From positions 1 through 33,273 of the forward strand of contig JAEENL010000017.1 of the NCBI GenBank assembly GCA_016283775.1: a stretch of 33,273 nucleotides of DNA, given 5' to 3'. The stretch is from Lachnospiraceae bacterium. GTDB taxonomy: Bacteria; Bacillota; Clostridia; Lachnospirales; Lachnospiraceae. Below are positions 7,286-13,167 of the stretch, piece by piece (the first letter of the stretch is position 1; the number at the start of each line of letters is the position of its first letter). A program made the position numbers and the translations under genes. The notes beneath the pieces are model-generated. The model did no database searches. It saw nothing but the letters and a program-made list of their open reading frames with translations, and was not told the origin of the DNA.

Positions 7286-8414
7286 CAATGCCGCAACCAC
7301 AAAACTGAAAGAAAAGGCTCTTGAAAAGATGATGCCGTATCTCACTGAAGAGTACGGAAATCCGTCAGCTTTGTATCTTCACGGAGGACATGCGAGACAT
7401 GCCGTGGAAGACGCGAGAGACGTGATAGCCGGGCTTATCGGGGCCGAGAGGGACGAGATCGTGTTCACGTCGGGCGGGAGCGAGAGCGACAGCCTTGCGG
7501 TCATTGGATATGCAAGAGCAAACAGACATAAGGGGCATCAAATCGTCACGTCTTCCATCGAGCACCATGCTGTGCTGAACGCCTGCAAGGCCCTTGAAAA
7601 AGAAGGGTTTGAGGTGACTTACGTGGACCCTTCTGCAGACGGGATCGTGAGCGTAAATGATATCGAAAAGGCACTTCGCAGTGATACGATACTTGTAAGC
7701 CTTATGACTGCCAACAATGAAGTGGGTACACTGCAGCCTGTAAATGAGACCGGTGCATTGTGCAGATCGCGCGGTATCGCGTTTCATACGGATGCGGTGC
7801 AGGCATTCGGACATATCCCGACAGATGTGAGGGAGAACTTTACAGACCTCATGAGCGTAAGCGCTCACAAATTCGGAGGTCCTAAGGGAACAGGCTTTTT
7901 GTTTGTGAGACGAGGGACCGTGCTTCAGCCTCTGGTCTACGGAGGCGGGCAGGAATGGGGCTTGAGAAACGGCACGGAAAATGTCGCAGGTATAATAGCG
8001 ATGGCAGCTGCCGCAGAAGACTGCATAAAGAACTTAAAAGAAACGCAGGAAAAAGTCCTTCGATTAAGAGAAAGGCTTATTGACGGCGTGATGAACGCCA
8101 TTGAAGACATAAAACTGAATGGTGACAGAACAAGAAGGCTTCCCGGAAACGCCGATCTTTTGATAAAGTCCGTAAGAGCGGAAAGCCTTGTTATAAGGCT
8201 TGCGGCACGCGGGATATGCGTTTCGGCTTCGTCTGCATGTGCTTCTCGGGATAACAGACCATCGCACGTATTAAGCGCGATGGGGCTTTCGGACGAGGAA
8301 GCGGTGTCATCATTACGGATCACGATAGGGGAAGAAAATACCGCGGAAGAGATCGATGCGACCGTGGAAGCGCTTAAAACTACAGTCGAAGACCTAAGAA
8401 GTCTCAGGAGATGA
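7272..8414 (+). CDS. Cysteine desulfurase, NifS/IscS class
   Basis: The 380-residue PLP enzyme opens with the family hallmark YLDNAATT. The PLP lysine is K200 in [10 protein letters not shown], the PLP-stacking H99 is in EHHAVL, and catalytic C323 lies in [11 protein letters not shown] on a mobile loop. It takes sulfur from cysteine as a persulfide for Fe-S clusters or thiolated tRNA. No scaffold gene is adjacent; a NifU-like scaffold is encoded about 24 kb away at 32194. The ATG lies within the metA 3' end (14-nt overlap), and the TGA stop overlaps an ATG just before ilvN, so translational coupling is likely. The sulfur partner cannot be decided from sequence. Confidence 0.92.
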   Translation: MIYLDNAATTKLKEKALEKMMPYLTEEYGNPSALYLHGGHARHAVEDARDVIAGLIGAERDEIVFTSGGSESDSLAVIGYARANRHKGHQIVTSSIEHHAVLNACKALEKEGFEVTYVDPSADGIVSVNDIEKALRSDTILVSLMTANNEVGTLQPVNETGALCRSRGIAFHTDAVQAFGHIPTDVRENFTDLMSVSAHKFGGPKGTGFLFVRRGTVLQPLVYGGGQEWGLRNGTENVAGIIAMAAAAEDCIKNLKETQEKVLRLRERLIDGVMNAIEDIKLNGDRTRRLPGNADLLIKSVRAESLVIRLAARGICVSASSACASRDNRPSHVLSAMGLSDEEAVSSLRITIGEENTAEEIDATVEALKTTVEDLRSLRR

Positions 8415-8416
8415 TC

Positions 8417-8908
8417 ATGGAAAGCAATGTCAGAAAGATGGTATTATCGATATTTGTTGACAACACCTTTGGTGTACTGAGTCGCGTTGCGGGCCTTTTC
8501 TCAAGGAGAGGCTATAATATCGACAGCCTTACCGTAGGCACCACCGAAGACCCGAAATATTCAAGGATGACCGTGGTGGCGACAGGTGACGAGCAGATAC
8601 TCACTCAGATAAAAAAACAGGTCGAGAAGCTTGAAGACGTAAGGGAAGTAAAGGAACTTGTGCCCTCATCCTCTGTCTACAGGGAGCTGATCCTTGTAAA
8701 GATAAGGTGCAAAGCGGAGCAGCGTCAGGCAGTGATCTCGATCAGTGAGATATTCAGGGCAAAGATCGTGGATGTCACTCCGGATTCGCTTACTGCGGAA
8801 CTTACCGGAGATCAGGACAAGCTTGAAGCGTTTTTGAAACTTTTGGAAGACTACAAGATACTTGAGATAGCAAGAACAGGGATCACGGGGCTCTCCAGAG
8901 GGAGGTAA
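8417..8908 (+). CDS. ilvN: Acetolactate synthase small (regulatory) subunit
   Basis: The 163-residue protein has an N-terminal ACT domain (LSIFVDNTFGVLSRVAGLFSRRGYNIDSL) and the C-terminal small-subunit domain with the typical DVT..SLTAELTG stretch. It regulates the large catalytic subunit, commonly giving valine feedback control. There are two in-frame ATGs, 8411 and 8417. AGGAG at 8406-8410 abuts the first but sits 6 nt before the second, so 8417 is preferred. No large subunit is encoded in this window, so the subunit is separated from its partner. It lies between the cysteine desulfurase gene and an EAL-domain gene with very short gaps. Confidence 0.92.
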   Translation: MESNVRKMVLSIFVDNTFGVLSRVAGLFSRRGYNIDSLTVGTTEDPKYSRMTVVATGDEQILTQIKKQVEKLEDVREVKELVPSSSVYRELILVKIRCKAEQRQAVISISEIFRAKIVDVTPDSLTAELTGDQDKLEAFLKLLEDYKILEIARTGITGLSRGR

Positions 8909-8914
8909 AGGACA

Positions 8915-10810
8915 ATGAATGTGGCAACGCAGATTTGCGGGCTTCTTATCATATCGTCCGTCCTGATCTTCAACATGATCAGGAAAAAGATCCGTTTAAA
9001 AAGCTCGGACAACTTCATACAACTGGTTGCTTCCTCGATTGGGCCGATCCTTCTCGATATGCTCTCATGCATGATGCTGGTCAGGCCTGATGTGGTCTCT
9101 GACAATGCGATGACGGTCGTTTACAAACTGAGACTTGTATCCATCGTGCTCGGGACCATTTTCGGTGTAAGATATCTCTGTTCCGATGTCTACAAACAGG
9201 ACGAGAGATACAGGAATGTGATCTTTAAGGTCTGGATGCTTGCGCTGGTTCAGACAGTGCTGGTCGCAGCGATGCCTGTGAACTTTGAACTGTCGGAAAA
9301 CGGAGACAGACTGGTGCCTTTCGGGACGGCGCTGTTTCTCTGTTATGCTTTCAGCGCGGTAGACATCGGCCTGATCCTCGTCATCCTTCTCAAAAACAGG
9401 AATGAAGTGAACAGCCAGCGAAGAAAAGCGATCGTCATGTGGGCGCTCACATGGTGGGCCAGCGGCATAGTACAGCTTATGTACGATGATGTGCATGCGG
9501 TATCTTTCGGTTCTGCGCTCGGCATCATGCTCATTTATTTCTCGCTTGAAAATCCCGAAGCCAACATGGACAGAGCGAGCGGCTTTTTCAACGAGAGCGC
9601 TCTCGGCATGTACGGCGCGAGAAATTACAACCGCAACATAAGCTTTTCCATCGTATTCATCTCATTTGCGTCAAAGGGCATAAGCACCCGTGTTATGCTC
9701 GACAGATCGATCCTCAAGGAGATAGTCGCTTATTTCAATTCGCTCGGACGTGGAGAGATGTTCCGTACGGGTGATATGGAGGGTGTGATCGCGTTTGAAT
9801 CAAAAGAGGAATGTCTGGACACTTTCAAGCTGATACATGAAAGGTTCAGCTATGGCTGGGGTGAGCACAAAAATGTCTATGCCTTCATGCATTATGTTCT
9901 GGTACCGGACACTCTGGTATGCAATAACTGGGAAACACTTGTCCGTGCCGTGAAATATGCGGAATCGGAGATGACGGCCGGAGAGGATACGATAAAGGTC
10001 ACAAAAGAACTTGTGGACCGCATGATGCATGAAAATGACGTCGAGGAGATAATAAGGGACGCTATTGACTGCAATCGTGTGGAGGTGTTCTATCAGCCGG
10101 TCTATTCTACGGCAGAAAAGAAATTTGTGGCTGCTGAGGCGCTCGCGAGGATAAGGAAGCGTGACGGTACGCTGCTTGTACCTGCGGAATTCATTGATGT
10201 TGCGGAAAAGAGCGGCATGGTGATAAGGCTGGGTGAGATCGTCTTTGAAAAGGTGTGTCAGTTTCTGTCGAGGGAGGCTCTGCATGAGCGGTTTGACATC
10301 TCGCATATCGGGATAAATCTTTCGGCGGCGCAGTGTGCATATGACAATCTCGCGGACAGTTTTATCTCGGTGATAAATGTTAACCATGTGGAGCCGTCGA
10401 GGATAGAGCTTGAGATAACGGAATCGGGTTCTCTTTCCGCAAGGGAAACGTTAAAGAAAAACATGTCGGAGCTGATGCTTTATGGTGTCGGTTTTTCGCT
10501 TGACGGTTTTGGAACGGGAAGGTCGGATTTCAACAATATTTTTGAGATGCCTGTGAACAAGGTGACTGTTGCTCGTGAGCTTGTGAGGGCGTACTTTGTG
10601 GAAGACAATGCAAGGCACATTCTGTCAAACAGCATACAGATGCTCAGGGATCTTGGGATGAAGATCGTTCTTGAGGGTGTGGAGACTGCGGAAGAACTTG
10701 AAGCGTTAAAAAAGTTTGACGCGGAGTACATTCAGGGGTATATTTATTCTAAGCCTTTGTCCGGTGGGGATTATCTGACGTTTTTGGAGAACAACCGGAC
10801 GGGAAGATGA
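8915..10810 (+). CDS. Membrane protein with degenerate GGDEF and EAL domains
   Basis: The 631-residue protein has about seven membrane segments (residues 5-212), a degenerate GGDEF-like domain (about 215-370) and an EAL domain (about 378-625). The GGDEF site reads RTGDMEG (284-290), so cyclase activity is not expected. In the EAL domain E408, N468, E500 and E587 remain. The DD pair is D530-G531, and the catalytic Lys of the KIDKSF motif is Thr at 551, with the following Asp also lost. It is therefore probably not an active phosphodiesterase and may sense c-di-GMP or act by protein contact. It is last in the rluF operon, 6 nt after ilvN. The bulged-hairpin array begins 15 nt after its stop. 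Confidence 0.85.
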   Translation: MNVATQICGLLIISSVLIFNMIRKKIRLKSSDNFIQLVASSIGPILLDMLSCMMLVRPDVVSDNAMTVVYKLRLVSIVLGTIFGVRYLCSDVYKQDERYRNVIFKVWMLALVQTVLVAAMPVNFELSENGDRLVPFGTALFLCYAFSAVDIGLILVILLKNRNEVNSQRRKAIVMWALTWWASGIVQLMYDDVHAVSFGSALGIMLIYFSLENPEANMDRASGFFNESALGMYGARNYNRNISFSIVFISFASKGISTRVMLDRSILKEIVAYFNSLGRGEMFRTGDMEGVIAFESKEECLDTFKLIHERFSYGWGEHKNVYAFMHYVLVPDTLVCNNWETLVRAVKYAESEMTAGEDTIKVTKELVDRMMHENDVEEIIRDAIDCNRVEVFYQPVYSTAEKKFVAAEALARIRKRDGTLLVPAEFIDVAEKSGMVIRLGEIVFEKVCQFLSREALHERFDISHIGINLSAAQCAYDNLADSFISVINVNHVEPSRIELEITESGSLSARETLKKNMSELMLYGVGFSLDGFGTGRSDFNNIFEMPVNKVTVARELVRAYFVEDNARHILSNSIQMLRDLGMKIVLEGVETAEELEALKKFDAEYIQGYIYSKPLSGGDYLTFLENNRTGR

Positions 10811-10825
10811 GTTGTTAAATTTTGT

Positions 10826-10871
10826 CATGCCCTTGATCCGCGAGCGTAATCGCGGATCAGAGCAGGGCATG
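10826..10871 (+). repeat. Bulged-hairpin element R1
   Basis: Outer stem CATGCCCT (826-833 of 10 kb) / AGGGCATG (864-871), inner stem TGATCCGCGA / TCGCGGATCA, hexaloop GCGTAA (10844-10849) and bulge GAGC (10860-10863) on the 3' side. Both stems are perfect. It is the first unit of a 67-bp-period array and may also act as a 3' structure for the upstream operon. Confidence 0.85.
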
Positions 10872-10893
10872 GGAAATAAGGAATCTTGGAATC

Positions 10894-10937
10894 GCGTTCT
10901 TGAAGCCCGAGCGTAATCGGTCTTCAAAGCAGAACGC
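10894..10937 (+). repeat. Bulged-hairpin element R2, diverged stems
   Basis: Outer stem GCGTTCT (10894-10900) / AGAACGC (10931-10937), inner stem TGAAGCCCGA / TCGGTCTTCA with a single C-T mismatch, hexaloop GCGTAA (10911-10916) and bulge AAGC (10927-10930). The stem sequences differ from R0, R1 and R3, yet pairing, loop and bulge are kept. Confidence 0.82.
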
Positions 10938-10961
10938 AAAAAACAAGGAATCTAGAGATCA

Positions 10962-11003
10962 TGCCCTTGATCCGCGAACGTAATCGCGGATCAAAGCAGG
11001 GCA
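10962..11003 (+). repeat. Bulged-hairpin element R3, 8 nt upstream of tRNA-Leu
   Basis: Outer stem TGCCCT (10962-10967) / AGGGCA (10998-11003), inner stem TGATCCGCGA / TCGCGGATCA, loop ACGTAA (10978-10983) and bulge AAGC (10994-10997). The linkers before R2 and R3 share the word AAGGAATCT, so the whole unit of hairpin plus linker is repeated. Confidence 0.85.
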
Positions 11004-11011
11004 CGATATTT

Positions 11012-11090
<79 letters not shown>

Positions 11091-11091
<1 letters not shown>

Positions 11092-11127
11092 TTAAAAATG
11101 GGCATCCTACGGATGTCCATTTTTAAT
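11091..11127 (+). terminator. Strong intrinsic terminator after tRNA-Leu
   Basis: A 17-bp stem with one G-T pair (11091-11107 with 11111-11127) closes a 3-nt loop TAC. The A-rich left arm and T-rich right arm (ATTTTTAAT) supply the T tract. It begins at the last base of the tRNA. Confidence 0.9.
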
Positions 11128-11132
11128 GTGGA

Positions 11133-11165
11133 CGGAGACCTTGAACCTCAGGTTCGAGGTCTCCG
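11133..11165. other. Long perfect hairpin of unknown role
   Basis: CGGAGACCT-TGAACC pairs with GGTTCG-AGGTCTCCG around a TCA loop: 15 bp including one T-G pair. It lacks the GCGTAA loop and the bulge of the R elements, and no T tract follows. It sits just after the tRNA-Leu terminator and before the accessory-looking phosphotransferase gene. Confidence 0.6.
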
Positions 11166-11250
11166 CTTCGCTCCGGATTTTGCTACATAAAATGTTTGGG
11201 TCGCTGCTTGGATCGTATTCTGTCCGGATCATACGGGGGGCTGTTTTTGG

Positions 11251-11346
11251 ATGTTGACATATGAGGTTGCTAATGGCAATATGTACATAATGGCGCCTAT
11301 GTCATTAGCTGCGACGATCTGTTTTACGATCACGGCTATACTATGA
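11251..11346 (+). other. 31-codon open frame, possible gene remnant
   Basis: The frame begins ATG-TTG-ACA and contains YEVANGNMYIMAP, which resembles the N-terminal region of Uma2 (DUF820) nucleases. It stops at TGA 11344-11346, which overlaps an ATG at 11343 in the frame of the next gene. It may be a decayed fragment or chance. Apart from this, the 11166-11384 gap holds only a weak promoter candidate (TTGACA at 11254). Confidence 0.2.
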
Positions 11347-11384
11347 GATATTGCTTTGCGGGCGTGAAGGGGGGAAGGTCCATT

Positions 11385-12350
11385 ATGGAGTACGACTGCA
11401 TACAAGAGGCATTATCCAATTACAATATAAATGCTACGAAGATAGAATTGCTGAGACACAATGAGAATCTGACTTATCGTGTGGGAAACGACTATTTGCT
11501 GCAGATACATAAACCGGCAGAGGGGTTCACTGCGGACTTTTTTTATGACGGTGTTGAGCGTATCGAGATATATAGATCAGAGCTTGCGTTCCAGGCGCAC
11601 TTAAAGAAACAGGGCATGCAGATACGTGAAGCGGTTGAAAACCGTCAGGGTGAACGCATTACGAAATTACAGAACGGCACGTATGTTACGCTTTCAAAAT
11701 GGATCGAAGGCGAATCGCTGGACCGGCTTGAACTAAATGATGAGATATGTTATCAGATAGGCGGGATGCTCGCATGTCTGCATCAGAAGGCAAAGGGTTT
11801 TCTGGTATCACCTATAAAATCATACGGTAAGGAACATTGCGAATGTACAAAGAAAAGAATACAGGCATTGGAAGATCTGGAGTTGAGCAAGGAATATTCG
11901 GCGATCATGCAAAAGTGCTGTGACTGTGCCGGGAACGTATTGGAAAAGGCACGGGATGAATTTCATTTGATCCATGGCGATCTGTCTTCGTCAAATATTC
12001 TGCAAACTTCTGAGGGACTGGTGCCTATTGATTTTTCTTTTTTCGGAATGGGACATCCGATGTATGATCTTGCCGTTCTGTTTGGGAATTTCAGCGGATT
12101 GGTGCGCAGACAGAAAATAGCGGAAGGGTATCGGAATGCAGGCGGAACGATCCGTTATGACGTGTTGGATGCGTGTTTTATTCTTTCGTTGATAGATTGT
12201 ATCGGAATTCATTATGAACAGTGGAGTAAGAAGGAATGGTTTGCGCCCAGAATGGTACGGTGGCATAAGGAAAACCTGGAACCGTATGCGCGTGGAGAAC
12301 GCATATATGCGGACGATCTTTATCTGCTGCACGTACAGAGTTCCAATTAA
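11385..12350 (+). CDS. Aminoglycoside-phosphotransferase-family kinase
   Basis: The 321-residue protein has the APH/choline-kinase fold pattern. The N-terminal lobe contains LLRHNENLTYRV and a conserved LLQIHKP strand. The catalytic loop is HGDLSSSNIL with H197, D199 and N204, and the metal-binding Asp is D216 in PIDFSFFGMGHP. Members phosphorylate small molecules such as antibiotics, homoserine or choline; the substrate here is not known. The reading frame is open upstream to an ATG at 11343, but a G-rich ribosome binding site (11369-11378) lies 6-7 nt before ATG 11385, which starts at the family-like N-terminus. Codon use looks more A+T rich than in neighbouring genes, and the gene follows a tRNA, so recent acquisition is possible. 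It converges with the C39-like gene. Confidence 0.82.
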   Translation: MEYDCIQEALSNYNINATKIELLRHNENLTYRVGNDYLLQIHKPAEGFTADFFYDGVERIEIYRSELAFQAHLKKQGMQIREAVENRQGERITKLQNGTYVTLSKWIEGESLDRLELNDEICYQIGGMLACLHQKAKGFLVSPIKSYGKEHCECTKKRIQALEDLELSKEYSAIMQKCCDCAGNVLEKARDEFHLIHGDLSSSNILQTSEGLVPIDFSFFGMGHPMYDLAVLFGNFSGLVRRQKIAEGYRNAGGTIRYDVLDACFILSLIDCIGIHYEQWSKKEWFAPRMVRWHKENLEPYARGERIYADDLYLLHVQSSN

Positions 12351-12375
12351 AGATCAATGCCGCTTGAGATGATTA

Positions 12376-13026
12376 TTATTTCTTTTTTCTCACATAGCAG
12401 ATATTGCTGAAGAGGAAGAAACTGTGGTGGCGGACGAGGTCTTCATATTCGGACCAGCGGGCATAGTATTTGCGGCCCCAGCTGGAGAGGGTCATGATGT
12501 CATCGTTGAGGGCGGTGAGCATCATGTAGTGTGAGGAAGCGTGGGAGACGGGAACAAGGTCGCCGCCGGAGGTCCGGGAATAGAGTTTCAGGGTCTTGTG
12601 GTTTTTTAAAAAAGAAAAGAATGTGTTGATCGAAAAGATCACGGGAATGTCGTTTTTAAGCATCTCATCGGCGATGCGGCGCATGCGGCAGGGGAGGACT
12701 CCCCAGCGGGCGCGGTAAGGCATTTTGCGGAGCAGGAAAGCGATGTTAATACCAAGAGAAAGTCTAAGGCCGTCTATCCCGAAATGGTTTATCACAGGGA
12801 AAAGAAAGCGGTCTTTTTTTATTTCGCTTTTGTAATCGTCGATATTTAAGTGATCTGCAGCCTTATTGAGGTACAGAAGAAGGTCGTGGGCGGCTACCGG
12901 ACCGCAGGCGTATCCGCGGTCTTTTTCGCGGTCGAGCCAGCCCTGGTCTCCTCCGAAGGAAGGCCCCTGCGGTGTATCAACGTGTATGTATTCTTTTGAA
13001 AGCTTAAAATGTGATCCTGTATCCAT
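12376..13026 (-). CDS. Papain/C39-like cysteine protease domain protein
   Basis: The 216-residue protein looks like a C39-like peptidase. A Cys is followed by GP at the start of a helix (GYACGPVAAHDLLLYL, C41), and a His falls in SHYMMLTAL (H166). A trailing SWGRKYYARWSEY motif is typical of the last strands of papain-fold enzymes. NDIPVIFSI precedes the His segment. No signal peptide or membrane segment is evident, so it seems cytoplasmic. There is no neighbouring bacteriocin gene or dedicated C39 transporter. A weak AGGT precedes the ATG, and a promoter lies at 13057-13084. Target and role are unknown. It is convergent with the phosphotransferase gene (25-nt gap, no clear terminator). Confidence 0.65.
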   Translation of the reverse strand: MDTGSHFKLSKEYIHVDTPQGPSFGGDQGWLDREKDRGYACGPVAAHDLLLYLNKAADHLNIDDYKSEIKKDRFLFPVINHFGIDGLRLSLGINIAFLLRKMPYRARWGVLPCRMRRIADEMLKNDIPVIFSINTFFSFLKNHKTLKLYSRTSGGDLVPVSHASSHYMMLTALNDDIMTLSSWGRKYYARWSEYEDLVRHHSFFLFSNICYVRKKK

Positions 13027-13056
13027 GGTTTTACCTGCGAAAGATATGATGGATAT

Positions 13057-13084
13057 ATTTTACACCATCGGAGGACATTTGTAA
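13057..13084 (-). promoter_or_regulatory. Promoter for the C39-like gene
   Basis: On the minus strand TTACAA (13079-13084), a 16-nt spacer and TAAAAT (13057-13062). It lies back to back with the histidine kinase promoter. Confidence 0.5.
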
Positions 13085-13104
13085 CGGATTTTCCTAATAG
13101 TTTA

Positions 13105-13133
13105 TTGTTTTTAAAGGTCAAAGATGGTAGTAT
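13105..13133 (+). promoter_or_regulatory. Promoter for the hybrid histidine kinase gene
   Basis: TTGTTT (13105-13110), a 17-nt spacer and TAGTAT (13128-13133). The start near 13140 lies downstream of the first possible in-frame start at 13105, which supports the GTG start at 13168. Confidence 0.55.
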
Positions 13134-13167
13134 TTATGCATATATGCTTTATTTACGAGGTTCCGAC

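Noticed and set aside
10826-10871. R1 as an ordinary intrinsic terminator for the rluF operon
   Set aside because: No T tract follows the stem, and the same structure occurs upstream of tRNA-Arg, where it would block the tRNA.
10826-11003. CRISPR array reading of the 67-bp repeats
   Set aside because: There are only three units, each containing a full hairpin with a bulge; the linkers are themselves similar, and no cas genes are near.
10826-11003. Integron attC sites
   Set aside because: The bulged hairpins lack the GTTRRRY core and no integron integrase is present.
11343-11384. ATG 11343 as the phosphotransferase start
   Set aside because: ATG 11385 has a G-rich ribosome binding site at the right distance and begins at the family-like N-terminus; the extra 14 residues resemble nothing.
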